Positions 35,234 through 44,409 of a stretch of 64,000 bases of DNA are shown here, in pieces. Source of the stretch: an uncultured Porphyromonadaceae bacterium. GTDB lineage: Bacteria; Bacteroidota; Bacteroidia; Bacteroidales; Muribaculaceae. The stretch is taken from assembly GCA_947175425.1 (NCBI GenBank), contig CAMWMR010000015.1:1-64000 (forward strand), written 5' to 3'. A model generated the notes under the pieces. That model was given only the letters and a program-made list of their open reading frames with translations. It did not search any database and was not told the origin of the DNA. Both the position numbers and the translations under genes were made by a program. The first letter of the stretch is position 1. The number at the start of each line of letters is the position of its first letter.

Positions 35234-38200
35234 CTACAGCGAGTCCATTGTCATTATATATTGCAGTATGTCCACGGCCTCGGCAACGGTGCGCACGCCT
35301 GTAAAAGCAAAACTGCGACGGTTGTTGCGCTGACGAATTTCCACCTTGCCGGCATTCTGCTGCAGATAGTTGAGCATGCGGCCGAACATGGGGCTGTTAT
35401 AATAGGCTTTGTTGCTCTCGTCAACAAAATAGGTGAACATGGAATTCTGCTTTATAACCACCTTTTCAAGACCGAGTTTGCGGGCCAGACGACGCAGACG
35501 CGGAACCTTGAGCAGCTCGCGGGCAACATCGGGAATACGGCCGAAACGGTCCTCCAGACGCTCCTCGAAAGCCTTGAGGGCGTCCTCGCGGTCAATGCCG
35601 TCGAGTTCCTGATACAGCGCAATGCGCTCGCCCGCCTGCGGCACATAATCGGGAGGCAGAAGCAGCTCCAGGTCGCTCTCGAAAGTGCAGTCGGCCACAA
35701 ACTCATCGCCCTTCTCATCGGCGGCGGCAAGCTCGGGGAATTCCTCGGTGCGCAGTTCCACAACGGCCTCGCGCAGCACTTTCTGATAGGTCTCGTAGCC
35801 CAAATCGGCAATAAATCCGCTTTGCTCGGCGCCAAGCAGATTTCCTGCACCGCGAATATCCAAATCCTGCATGGCTATATGTATGCCCGAACCGAGGTCG
35901 GAGAAACTCTCTATAGCCTGCAGGCGGCGCCGGGCTTCATCGGTAAGCGGCTTGCCGGCCGGCACGGTCAGGTAGCAGAAAGCCTTGCGCGAACTGCGTC
36001 CCACACGCCCGCGCAGCTGGTGCAGGGCGCTGAGCCCGAAACCCTGCGCGTTGTTTATTATTATGGTGTTCACGTTGGGCATATCCACACCACTCTCAAT
36101 AATACTGGTGGCAAGCAGAATATCGTAATCGTGAGCGGCGAAATCGTTGATAGTCTTCTCCAGCTTCTCTGGAGGCATCTGTCCGTGGGCAACAACTGTT
36201 CGCGCATCGGGCACAACACGCCGCAGCATCGCCTCCAGGTCGTAGAGCTGTTCAATACGATTATTCACAAAAAACACCTGTCCGCCGCGAGCAAGCTCAA
36301 AATTCACAGCCTCTTTCACAAGCTCGTCGGAGAGCACGTCGAGCGAGGTTATAATAGGATAACGATTTGGAGGAGGTGTGGTTATCGACGACAGGTCGCG
36401 GGCGCCCATCAGCGAGAACTGCAGCGTTCGCGGAATGGGCGTCGCACTCATGGTGAGAGTATCAATATTTACTTTGAGCGTACGCAGCTTCTCTTTCACT
36501 GCCACACCGAATTTCTGTTCCTCATCCACCACCAGCAAGCCCAAATCCTTGAACTTCACATTCTTGCCTATGAGCTTGTGTGTGCCTATGATTATATCCA
36601 CCTTTCCGGCCTCAAGGTCGGCAAGCACCTGTTTTGTTTCCTTAGCCGAGCGTGCGCGCGAAAGATAATCCACCCTCACCGGAAAATCCTTGAGGCGATC
36701 TTTGAAAGTATGATAATGCTGATATGCAAGCACCGTGGTAGGCACAAGCACGGCCACCTGCTTGCCGTCGGTCGCGGCCTTGAATGCGGCACGAATCGCC
36801 ACTTCGGTTTTACCAAAGCCCACATCGCCGCAAATAAGACGATCCATAGGACGTTCGCTTTCCATATCGGCTTTTACGGCCTGCGTTGCCGTGAGCTGGT
36901 CGGGGGTATCTTCGTAAATGAACGAAGCCTCCAGTTCGTGCTGCATATATGTATCGGGCGAAAAAGCAAAACCTTTTTCCTCGCGGCGTTTGGAATAGAG
37001 CATAATAAGGTCGCGGGCAATATCCTTGAGCTTCTCCTTGGTACGCTCCTTCATTTTCTGCCACTGCCCCGAGCCCATGCGGCTCACCTTGGGAGCGACA
37101 CCCTCTTTTCCGCGATACTTGGCAAGCTTGTGCAGCGAGTGGATTGAAACGAAAAGAATATCGTCGTTCTGATACACCAGTTTTATCACCTCCTGCATTT
37201 TGCCGTTGATATTGGTGCGGAGCAATCCGGCAAAGCGTCCCACTCCATGGTCGGAATGCACAATATAATCGCCCGGCTCAATCTGCGACAGCTCTTTGAG
37301 CGACAGTGCGAGCTTGCCCGAACGGGCGCGGTCGCTTTTGAGGGTATACTTATGGAATCGGTCGAAAATCTGATGATCCGTGAAAACGCACACTTTGCTC
37401 AAATGGTCCACAAAGCCCTCGTGGAGAGTGCCGCTGACGGCAGTGAAATCTATATCGTCGCCACGGTCGCGGAAAATCTCACGCAGGCGGTCAAACTGCT
37501 TCTCGTTATCGGAAAGAATATATATTGTGTATCCCTCGTTTTGAAATTTGCGGAACGACTCGCCTATGAGGTCAAAATTCTTGTGAAATATTCCCTGCGG
37601 CGAGCATTCGAAATCCAATTCGTGAGCACGGCGGCGCTTGGGTTGCTGCTCCGTATCTTCGCCGCGTGTCTCTCCGAGCGACGACGAGAATTCGAAACGC
37701 TTCAGCTGCTGCAGGCGTGCCGCAAAGGCATCGGCATCCACGACGGTATCCACAGCATCGGCGTCGCCCTCCTGTGCCAGCAGCGCGAGCGATGAAATCC
37801 CCTCCCCGCTTATGGCACGCACTCGCTCCACTGTATAAGCCTCGTTACGCAAGGCCACAACAGTATTGTCGGGCAAGAATTCGGGCAATGACTGCAAGTC
37901 GCCTCCGGTGCCGGCATTGGAGCTTAGCGCCACAACATCCATGCGCCGCTCGCTAAGCTGCGTCTGCACATCGAATTCGCGTATGGAGTCTATTTCATCG
38001 CCGAAAAAGTCGATTCGCACAGGCAGCTCGGAGGCATAGGAGAAAACGTCGAGCAGCGAGCCTCGGCGGGCATACTGGCCCGGTTCATATACATAATCGA
38101 CACTTTTGAAGCCGCGGTCGCGCAGCCATTTCTCCACTTCAAGCATATCGGCGCTCTCGTTCACTTTCAGCGACAGCGTATTCTCGGCCAGATTCTCGCT

Positions 38201-38587
38201 TGTAGCGACACTCTCGGCCAAGGCCTCGGGATAACTCACCACAAACGACACCGTGCCTGCCACACAGCGCGCGAGCACATCGTTGCGCAGAATCTGCGCC
38301 GGTGCATCGGCCTGCCCGTATTTGATATCGCGCTTGAAACCCGAGGGCAGAAAAGCCACACGCTCCTCGCCGCAAAGCCTGCAGAGGTCGTAGTATAGGT
38401 ATCCGGCATCGTCGCGGTCCTTGCCCACAACCAGCACAATTCCTTTTTCAGTTTTCAGAGCTGCCAGCATAAGCGCAGCCGATGAACCGGCAAGACCTGT
38501 AATGCAGCCGCCATGTCCTACAATCGACTTCATTGCCTTTTCTCTTGCACTGCCGGGCACAATCCGGCACAAGTCGTCTGTTGTCAT
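35234..38587 (-). CDS. mfd: Transcription-repair coupling factor
   Basis: 1117-aa ATP-driven translocase that removes stalled RNA polymerase and recruits UvrA. The UvrB-like N-terminal modules include SLLDVFSYASELPVRIDFFGDEIDSIR. The RNA polymerase-interaction domain starts at PGDYIVHSDHGVGRFAGL. RecG-like motor motifs are GDVGFGKTEVA (Walker A), DEEQ (Walker B), TMSATPIPRTL, ATSIIESGVDMPNVNT and QLRGRVGRS. A TRCF C-terminal domain follows. ATG 38587 is preferred over TTG two codons upstream. Length is normal. Confidence 0.97.
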   Translation of the reverse strand: MTTDDLCRIVPGSAREKAMKSIVGHGGCITGLAGSSAALMLAALKTEKGIVLVVGKDRDDAGYLYYDLCRLCGEERVAFLPSGFKRDIKYGQADAPAQILRNDVLARCVAGTVSFVVSYPEALAESVATSENLAENTLSLKVNESADMLEVEKWLRDRGFKSVDYVYEPGQYARRGSLLDVFSYASELPVRIDFFGDEIDSIREFDVQTQLSERRMDVVALSSNAGTGGDLQSLPEFLPDNTVVALRNEAYTVERVRAISGEGISSLALLAQEGDADAVDTVVDADAFAARLQQLKRFEFSSSLGETRGEDTEQQPKRRRAHELDFECSPQGIFHKNFDLIGESFRKFQNEGYTIYILSDNEKQFDRLREIFRDRGDDIDFTAVSGTLHEGFVDHLSKVCVFTDHQIFDRFHKYTLKSDRARSGKLALSLKELSQIEPGDYIVHSDHGVGRFAGLLRTNINGKMQEVIKLVYQNDDILFVSIHSLHKLAKYRGKEGVAPKVSRMGSGQWQKMKERTKEKLKDIARDLIMLYSKRREEKGFAFSPDTYMQHELEASFIYEDTPDQLTATQAVKADMESERPMDRLICGDVGFGKTEVAIRAAFKAATDGKQVAVLVPTTVLAYQHYHTFKDRLKDFPVRVDYLSRARSAKETKQVLADLEAGKVDIIIGTHKLIGKNVKFKDLGLLVVDEEQKFGVAVKEKLRTLKVNIDTLTMSATPIPRTLQFSLMGARDLSSITTPPPNRYPIITSLDVLSDELVKEAVNFELARGGQVFFVNNRIEQLYDLEAMLRRVVPDARTVVAHGQMPPEKLEKTINDFAAHDYDILLATSIIESGVDMPNVNTIIINNAQGFGLSALHQLRGRVGRSSRKAFCYLTVPAGKPLTDEARRRLQAIESFSDLGSGIHIAMQDLDIRGAGNLLGAEQSGFIADLGYETYQKVLREAVVELRTEEFPELAAADEKGDEFVADCTFESDLELLLPPDYVPQAGERIALYQELDGIDREDALKAFEERLEDRFGRIPDVARELLKVPRLRRLARKLGLEKVVIKQNSMFTYFVDESNKAYYNSPMFGRMLNYLQQNAGKVEIRQRNNRRSFAFTGVRTVAEAVDILQYIMTMDSL

Positions 38588-38617
38588 ATTCAATTACTGT
38601 ATATGTAATATATAACG

Positions 38618-38649
38618 CAAAAATAGCCAATATTTCGCGCAACGGCAAA
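38618..38649 (-). promoter_or_regulatory. Promoter of mfd
   Basis: Minus strand: TTTG (38649-38646), a 20-bp spacer, TATTTTTG (38625-38618). The TTTG is part of the T tract of the terminator of the upstream gene. Confidence 0.7.
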
Positions 38650-38680
38650 AAAAGTGCCGGGACAATTAAGCCCGGCACTC
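38646..38680 (-). terminator. Intrinsic terminator of the starch-binding protein gene
   Basis: AGTGCCGGG (38653-38661) pairs with CCCGGCACT (38671-38679); on the minus strand a run of seven T follows. Confidence 0.9.
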
Positions 38681-38720
38681 GATTGGAATACTTATGGTAT
38701 GATTTGCTTGAATATAAGCT

Positions 38721-40736
38721 TTATTTAATGTATACCTTGGTAGTGGTGTTACCCTTGCGGCAAATGTAGAGACCGGCTTCGGGGTTCATTACACGCACGC
38801 CCTGCAGGTTGTAGAATTCGGCGGGAGCGGCTTCGTCGGCAGCTTCAATGCCTTCTACACCGGTGAGGGTGGATTCCGAGAAAGTAACAGTGGGAACGAA
38901 TGTGTTGTAATCCACTGTCACGGCATATTGGCCGGGTTCTACGGTGAAGTAGTTGTGTTCGCCTTCGAGTTCTTCGGCATTACGCACCATTACACCTGCG
39001 TTGCTTACATGTGCTCCGGCTTCGGTAGCCACAACGCGTGCTCCGTTGTTGAGGGCGGTCCAGTCGGGTTCGGTTGCACGGGCACTGAAAGTTACGGCGC
39101 CGTCCACTGCGGGATGATAGGAAGTGAACTGCAAGTGAGCCATTGCATCGTTCTGATGAGCGTCGAAGCGGATTCCGTCGATAGAGAATACATTGCCTTC
39201 CTTGCTCAGTTCGAGAGGACTTTCAAGGCCGTATACACCGTGTTCGCGGATTGAGCCGATGAGGTAGAGGTTTGCGGGTACTTCGGGACGGAGCGAGGAG
39301 ATGTCTTTCATATTGCCTTCGTGGTCGTAAACAGTGTTACGGCGCAGGTCAAGGTCGGGAGTCTGGTTGCCGTCAGCCACATTCTTGGCTGCATTTTCCT
39401 CGATGCTGCCGCCTACATACTGGTTGGGGCCGTTGGAGAAAATAATCTTGCGGTTTTCGCTGGGCTCGGGGGTATAGTTGCGGTAGTAGTAGGTTACGCC
39501 GTTTATTACGGTTGTCTGCAGAAGTTCTTCGCCGGGGAATTCACCAAGGCGTTCGTGAGCTTCGTCACCTACCATATTCCATACATAGAGATATACGTGT
39601 TCCCAGTTGTTGGTGTTTTCAAAAAGAATGGTAACCTCGGCAAGGTCTTCTTCACCCTGCATAAGCACTGTTTTTGCAGTGGGATTGATTGTAAGAGTTA
39701 CGTCTTTATAGGTTGAACGGAACATAATGTTTTCGCCCATGCCGTAGGAAGCGTAATATGTTTCGCCGAGAAGCATGAATTCGCCGTTGGTTTTAAGAGC
39801 GTTGTTCCAGTCGATAACACCTTCGGGAGCATAAGCGGCAACAAAACCGTGTGCAGGGCATGTGAATGTATCCAGATGAAGTGTGAATACTTCGGGGTTT
39901 GTTTCGCTTTGTGTGAATTTATAATTATCGAGTACGAGCCAGTCTTCGCCGTCAAGAGCGTCGGGCATGCCTAACAGATACCATGCATCGCTTGTCTGAG
40001 GTTTAACAATGGGATCTACCGGACCTTCGGGGGCGTTGAATTTGTAACCGAAGCTATAGCCACTTTCGTAATCTTTACGGTTTCCTTCGTTATTGGAATC
40101 GGTAAAGATTGCGTTGATTTGTTTTCCCACGTTTTCGGCAGGCACTGTGTAGGTGAAACGGTTGTACTGAACGCCGTCGATTGTTTCAACACCATCGGAA
40201 AGTATACCGGGCCAGCTTTCAGAGAGGTTTCCGCCGTCGACATACCATACCCAGGCCTTTACATTATCCCAGTTATCGGAGTTATAGTAGTAAACATATA
40301 CGGTTGCGTTTTCGTTGTCGTCGCCTTCGTCACCACCTTCATCGCCGCCTTCGTCACCGCCTTCGTCGTTCTTGGTAACCATAAGAGTTACCTGTCCGTC
40401 GGTTCGGTTTGTGTCGAGGGTTATCACTATATTGGTGAGTGTTGCGTCAACATTCGCATTGTCACCTTTTTCTTTAGAAACATAGTACAACGAATTCATG
40501 CCAAGCTTGTAGGACGCCGAATTCTGTCCGTACCAGGTCTCACCATTATCATCGCATACCACTTTGAATTCTCCCGACAATTCACCGAGAGTAAGTGTGT
40601 AGATTCCGGAATTTTCGGTTTCAACGAATTTTGCGTCCTTACCCCAGCCGTTGAAAGAACCGCGAAGAGTCCACTCGGCTGCAGACGCTGACACCGCAAC
40701 AAGCAGCGCCACCATTAACAGGTAGATTTTTTTCAT
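38721..40736 (-). CDS. Secreted starch-binding protein with CBM26-like modules
   Basis: 671 aa. A signal peptide (MKKIYLLMVALLVAVSASAA) precedes a beta-sandwich (EWTLRGSFNGWGKDAKF) resembling SusE/F or CBM48-like starch-binding folds. A Gly/Asp/Glu linker (GGDEGGDEGGDE, residues ~124-143) is next, then two starch-binding modules of the CBM26 type (VYVYYYNSDNWDNVKAWVWY; VTILFENTNNWEHVYLYVWN) with another beta domain between. The C-terminal ~45 residues (EFYNLQGVRVMNPEAGLYIC...TKVYIK) look like a type IX sorting tail. No catalytic domain and no SusC/SusD neighbours are present. Confidence 0.75.
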   Translation of the reverse strand: MKKIYLLMVALLVAVSASAAEWTLRGSFNGWGKDAKFVETENSGIYTLTLGELSGEFKVVCDDNGETWYGQNSASYKLGMNSLYYVSKEKGDNANVDATLTNIVITLDTNRTDGQVTLMVTKNDEGGDEGGDEGGDEGDDNENATVYVYYYNSDNWDNVKAWVWYVDGGNLSESWPGILSDGVETIDGVQYNRFTYTVPAENVGKQINAIFTDSNNEGNRKDYESGYSFGYKFNAPEGPVDPIVKPQTSDAWYLLGMPDALDGEDWLVLDNYKFTQSETNPEVFTLHLDTFTCPAHGFVAAYAPEGVIDWNNALKTNGEFMLLGETYYASYGMGENIMFRSTYKDVTLTINPTAKTVLMQGEEDLAEVTILFENTNNWEHVYLYVWNMVGDEAHERLGEFPGEELLQTTVINGVTYYYRNYTPEPSENRKIIFSNGPNQYVGGSIEENAAKNVADGNQTPDLDLRRNTVYDHEGNMKDISSLRPEVPANLYLIGSIREHGVYGLESPLELSKEGNVFSIDGIRFDAHQNDAMAHLQFTSYHPAVDGAVTFSARATEPDWTALNNGARVVATEAGAHVSNAGVMVRNAEELEGEHNYFTVEPGQYAVTVDYNTFVPTVTFSESTLTGVEGIEAADEAAPAEFYNLQGVRVMNPEAGLYICRKGNTTTKVYIK
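40308..40367 (-). repeat. Short tandem repeat encoding a GGDE linker
   Basis: About five imperfect 12-nt units encode (GGDE)n followed by GDDNEN, an acidic flexible linker between the first beta domain and the CBM26-like modules. Copy number is likely to vary by slippage. Confidence 0.75.
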
Positions 40737-40814
40737 GATAATTTTATATAGGTTATGTTCTTGAATCGCAAATTTATGCACTTGTTTTGCGTCTCCTCTG
40801 CGGGGATGCGGATG

Positions 40815-40822
40815 CAAATGTA
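40815..40822 (-). promoter_or_regulatory. -7 box upstream of the starch-binding protein
   Basis: TACATTTG followed by C on the minus strand, ~80 nt before the start. No clear -33 partner. Confidence 0.45.
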
Positions 40823-40944
40823 AGCATATTTTTTACAATATACTTGATTTTTAACCTGTTTTAACAATGCAATATTATCTGTCATATTCCGTTTACTTAT
40901 TGCCGACTGAACCGGCAAACTGTACTTAACGGCAACAAATTGCA

Positions 40945-42369
40945 ATGAAACACAGCATAATTCTCTCTCTCTTAACATTTTTTATTTTGGCGGTGACTTC
41001 CTGCATCGAGGACGATTACACAAGTTCGCCCTCCGACCAGCCGGTATTTTCCACCGAACTTCTTGACATTGGCACTGTTTTCACCGACGAACCAACGCCA
41101 ACAAGCCGTTTTATTGTTCACAATCCGCATTCCAAACAGCTGTCGATAAGCGACATATCGGTATCGGGACCCGATGCGGCTTGTTTCCGCATAAATGTCG
41201 ACGGTATAAGCGGCGAGCGTTTCAGCGCTGTGGATATTCGCGGAAAGGATTCGATTTTTGTTTTTGTAGAAGCTACATTGCCTCCCGCTCCCGCCGGCAG
41301 CGCCGATTACAACGCAAGCGTTGATTTCACAACAAACGGCGTTACAAAATCGGTAGCCATAACAGCTCACGGACAAAACGTTACACGACTCAATGATGTG
41401 TTGCTCGACACCGACACCCGCTTCAGCGCCGACCTGCCCTATCAGATATACGGTACCCTCGAAGTGGCTCCCGAAGCCACTCTCACCCTTCCGGCAGGAA
41501 CTACATTGTGTTTCCACGACAAAGCCATGCTCGTTGTGCGAGGCACTCTAATTGCCGAAGGAACGCCCGACGAGCCTGTTACAATGGCCGGCGACAGAAC
41601 CGGAAATGTCGTTACCGATATTTCCTTTGATATAATGTCTCGCCAATGGCAAGGTGTTTTCTTTACATCCACATCGAAAAACAACCGTCTCAGCCATGCC
41701 AACATACGCAACACCGTGCAGGGCGTATACATTGAAGGCGACCCCGAAGCCGACTACTCCGACGCGCCGCAGCTCGACATGACAAACTGCCGCCTGCGCA
41801 ACTCGGGCGACCTTGTGCTTGAGGCTTACCACACAGCCGTTACAGCACGCGGATGCGAGTTTGCCGAAGGCTCGCAGGGGCTGGTATATCTGCAGGGAGG
41901 CTCGCATCTGTTCAACCACTGCACCTTTGCAAACTACTATCTGTTTACAGCCCTCGGCGGCCCTGCCGTGCAGTTCGCACACCTGAGCCCCGATGAAACG
42001 GGACTCGACGACGGCTCGGGACTGCCATACACTTCGGCCTTGTTCACAAACAGCATTCTCTACGGCAACGGTTCCGAGCTTTCTCACGGCGACTTTGCCG
42101 GCACGGGCATAAGTTTCCGCCGCTGTCTGTTCAAAAGCAACGGCGAGGACGACGACAATTTTATTGAATGTATTTGGGACGAAGACCCACTATATTATAC
42201 TGTGCGTGAGGAATATATTTTCGATTACCGTCTGCGTCCCGAATCGCCTGCCATAGGCGCCGCCGACCCCGCGCTCACTCTTCCCGGAAGTGCCGTCGAC
42301 GGTTACGGGCTTCCTCGTGGAGCCGCTCCCGACTTAGGTGCCTACGTATTTACTCCGCCGACCGAATAA
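40945..42369 (+). CDS. Right-handed beta-helix lipoprotein
   Basis: 474-aa exported lipoprotein: signal ending LAVTSC (C20) followed by IEDD, acidic residues resembling the Bacteroidota surface-export signal. An Ig-like/choice-of-anchor domain (~35-150) precedes parallel beta-helix coils (~155-430: YGTLEVAPEATLTLPAGTTLCF, LVVRGTLIAEGTPDEPVTM, LSHANIRNT...). The end ESPAIGAADPAL...DLGAYVF is typical of this family. It may bind or process surface polysaccharide; no catalytic residues are evident. Its stop overlaps the next start (TAATG). Confidence 0.8.
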   Translation: MKHSIILSLLTFFILAVTSCIEDDYTSSPSDQPVFSTELLDIGTVFTDEPTPTSRFIVHNPHSKQLSISDISVSGPDAACFRINVDGISGERFSAVDIRGKDSIFVFVEATLPPAPAGSADYNASVDFTTNGVTKSVAITAHGQNVTRLNDVLLDTDTRFSADLPYQIYGTLEVAPEATLTLPAGTTLCFHDKAMLVVRGTLIAEGTPDEPVTMAGDRTGNVVTDISFDIMSRQWQGVFFTSTSKNNRLSHANIRNTVQGVYIEGDPEADYSDAPQLDMTNCRLRNSGDLVLEAYHTAVTARGCEFAEGSQGLVYLQGGSHLFNHCTFANYYLFTALGGPAVQFAHLSPDETGLDDGSGLPYTSALFTNSILYGNGSELSHGDFAGTGISFRRCLFKSNGEDDDNFIECIWDEDPLYYTVREEYIFDYRLRPESPAIGAADPALTLPGSAVDGYGLPRGAAPDLGAYVFTPPTE

Positions 42370-43556
42370 TGCGTATACTCCTGCTCAACACCGTAGCCTG
42401 CGGAGGCTCTATAGGCGCACACCTGCGCAACATTGCCTTGGCTGCCCGCGCCGCCGGACATGAAGTGTGCGTGGCCTACGGACGAGGAAAGAATCCCGAC
42501 TACACCGACAGCAACATCCGCATCGGGACAAGCTTCGATTCCCTGCTCCACGCGGCTTATACACGCTTTGCCGATGCGCACGGGCTGGCATCGAAACGTG
42601 CTACCGAACGCTTTATCGAGCAGGCCGAAGCCTTTGACCCTCATGTGGTTCATATCCACAACATACACGGCTACTATCTGCACTACCCTGCATTGTTCGA
42701 GTGGATAAAGAACAGCCCGCGACGCTTCCTGTGGACGTTTCACGACTGCTGGCCGTTTACGGGACACTGCGCTTTCCCCGATACCTGCGCATGCTCGTTG
42801 CACACAAGCTCCGAAGGCTGCCGCAATTGTCCTGCCGCAAAGGAATATCCCTCAAGCTTGTTCTTTTCACGAGCCGCCGATAATTTTCAGCTTAAACAGG
42901 CAGCTTTTTCCAATGCGCGGAACATTACTCTTCTTCCGGTGAGCAAGTGGATGGACAGCCAGCTGGAGCGCTCCTTCCTCGCGGCTTATCCGCGTAATAT
43001 AGTTGGCATTGACCCCGATACCGAAATTTTTTCGCCCGACGCCGCCGTCAAAGCCGCGAAGCCCTACGTGCTCGGCGTTGCCAAAGTGTGGGATCGCCGC
43101 AAAGCCCCCGATTTTTTCCTGAAGCTGCGCAAAGCTCTTCCGCCGGAGGTAGACCTTGTTCTTGCCGGTAACGCGGATATACACCAAAAGGGCATAATTT
43201 GCCGTGGAAACATTGATTCGCCCGCCGAAATGGCGCGGCTATATGCGTCGGCAACTGTTTTTGTCAATCCTACAGTGGCCGACAATTTCCCCATGACCAA
43301 CCGCGAGGCGCTTTGCTGCGGCACTCCCGTGGTTACCCGCAATGTGGGCGGTGCTGCCGAAAATATTGTTGCCGACGGCGTTCCTGTAACCGCCGCAGAG
43401 ACCGACAGCGAACTTATTGCCGCCACAATCTCAATGCTCGAAACCACACCCGAGCAGCGGCAGAAAGCCGCACAACACGGCCGCGAACTGTTTGCCGCAA
43501 AGCCCAACACCGACAGACTGATGAAGATTTACGCTTCGGCAGAATCGGTTTTGTAG
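42369..43556 (+). CDS. Glycosyltransferase family 4
   Basis: 395-aa GT-B glycosyltransferase. The N-terminal domain starts RILLLNTVACGGSIGAHLRNIA; a Cys-rich insert (CWPFTGHCAF...CRNC) is characteristic of a Bacteroidales GT4 subgroup. The C-terminal nucleotide-sugar domain has YASATVFVNPTVADNFPMTNREALCCGTPVV with the EX7E-type Glu. It probably acts on capsule, exopolysaccharide or protein O-glycan. It is coupled (1-base overlap) to the beta-helix lipoprotein gene, with no other polysaccharide genes nearby. Confidence 0.9.
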   Translation: MRILLLNTVACGGSIGAHLRNIALAARAAGHEVCVAYGRGKNPDYTDSNIRIGTSFDSLLHAAYTRFADAHGLASKRATERFIEQAEAFDPHVVHIHNIHGYYLHYPALFEWIKNSPRRFLWTFHDCWPFTGHCAFPDTCACSLHTSSEGCRNCPAAKEYPSSLFFSRAADNFQLKQAAFSNARNITLLPVSKWMDSQLERSFLAAYPRNIVGIDPDTEIFSPDAAVKAAKPYVLGVAKVWDRRKAPDFFLKLRKALPPEVDLVLAGNADIHQKGIICRGNIDSPAEMARLYASATVFVNPTVADNFPMTNREALCCGTPVVTRNVGGAAENIVADGVPVTAAETDSELIAATISMLETTPEQRQKAAQHGRELFAAKPNTDRLMKIYASAESVL

Positions 43557-43580
43557 TGCCGACTTTTTTTATTAATTTTG
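43550..43580 (+). promoter_or_regulatory. Promoter of the esterase-recF group
   Basis: TTTG (43550-43553), a 19-bp spacer, TAATTTTG (43573-43580), 20 nt before the ATG at 43601. Confidence 0.75.
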
Positions 43581-43600
43581 CCTCACAAGCAAACAAAACA

Positions 43601-44407
43601 ATGAAAACGACAGCTATTCTACTTGCTGCGGGCCTTGTAAGTTTCGGCGCCCGGGCATTTACTACCGATACCATTTCTGTTAACACCGCGCTGCTTTCTT
43701 CGCCTGAAAAAGTGGTGGTGATAGTTCCCGACAAACAACCTGAAAAAACTTCGTTCCCCACCGTTTATCTGCTTAACGGATACGGCGGCGACCATACGAG
43801 CTGGCTCACCGTGCGCCCCGACCTTGGCGAACTCGCCGACGAATACGGCATGGTAATGGTTATGCCCGACGGACGCGACAGCTGGTACTGGGACTCGCCC
43901 GTACAGCCCCACATGCAAATGGAATCGTTCATCACCAAGGAACTCGTTCCCTACATCGATGCCAACTACCCCACTCTGCCTGTGCGTGAAAAACGCGCCG
44001 TTACCGGTCTGAGCATGGGCGGTCACGGCGCTCTGTGGCTGGCGGCCAATCATCCCGACCTGTTCGGAAACGCCGGAGCAATGAGCGGCGGCGTGGACAT
44101 ACGTCCCTTCCCCGGACGCTGGAAAATGGCTCAGCGACTCGGCTCGAAAGAGGAATTCCCCGAACGTTGGGAAAACAGCACAGTGGCAAACTGCGTGCCG
44201 AAACTGAAAGAGGCCGGGCTGAATATTACTTTTGACTGCGGCAAGGACGATTTCTTTGCAGCCGTAAACGACAATCTGCACGCCGCGCTCCTTGAAGCGG
44301 ATGTTCCGCACGACTATACCTCCCGTCCGGGCAAACATACCCGCACCTACTGGAACAACTCAATTTTGTATCATCTGCTGTTCTTTAACGAGGCTTTCAA
44401 CAAGTAA
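43601..44407 (+). CDS. Exported esterase D-family alpha/beta hydrolase
   Basis: 268 aa with a signal peptide (MKTTAILLAAGLVSFGARA). The serine hydrolase nucleophile elbow is GLSMGGHGA; GRDSWYWDSP and the terminal KHTRTYWNNSILYHLLFF supply the expected His. Related proteins are feruloyl/acetyl esterases or S-formylglutathione hydrolase-like; export suggests action on dietary glycans or glycoconjugates (inference). It precedes recF by 2 nt. Confidence 0.85.
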   Translation: MKTTAILLAAGLVSFGARAFTTDTISVNTALLSSPEKVVVIVPDKQPEKTSFPTVYLLNGYGGDHTSWLTVRPDLGELADEYGMVMVMPDGRDSWYWDSPVQPHMQMESFITKELVPYIDANYPTLPVREKRAVTGLSMGGHGALWLAANHPDLFGNAGAMSGGVDIRPFPGRWKMAQRLGSKEEFPERWENSTVANCVPKLKEAGLNITFDCGKDDFFAAVNDNLHAALLEADVPHDYTSRPGKHTRTYWNNSILYHLLFFNEAFNK

Positions 44408-44409
44408 TT

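Noticed and set aside
35156-37147. Long open frame (663 codons) antisense to mfd
   Set aside because: It has no family-like features, no start context and low-complexity composition; it is the mirror of the strongly biased mfd codons. The same applies to antisense frames at 49884-51863 (opposite pnp), 56911-59820 (opposite DUF4831/nnr) and 28595-29971 (opposite the MATE gene).
40308-40367. GGDE repeats looked like a GGDEF (diguanylate cyclase) motif or a repeat array
   Set aside because: They are a short in-frame Gly/Asp/Glu linker in an exported protein, with 12-nt units and no spacers; neither a GGDEF fold nor a CRISPR.
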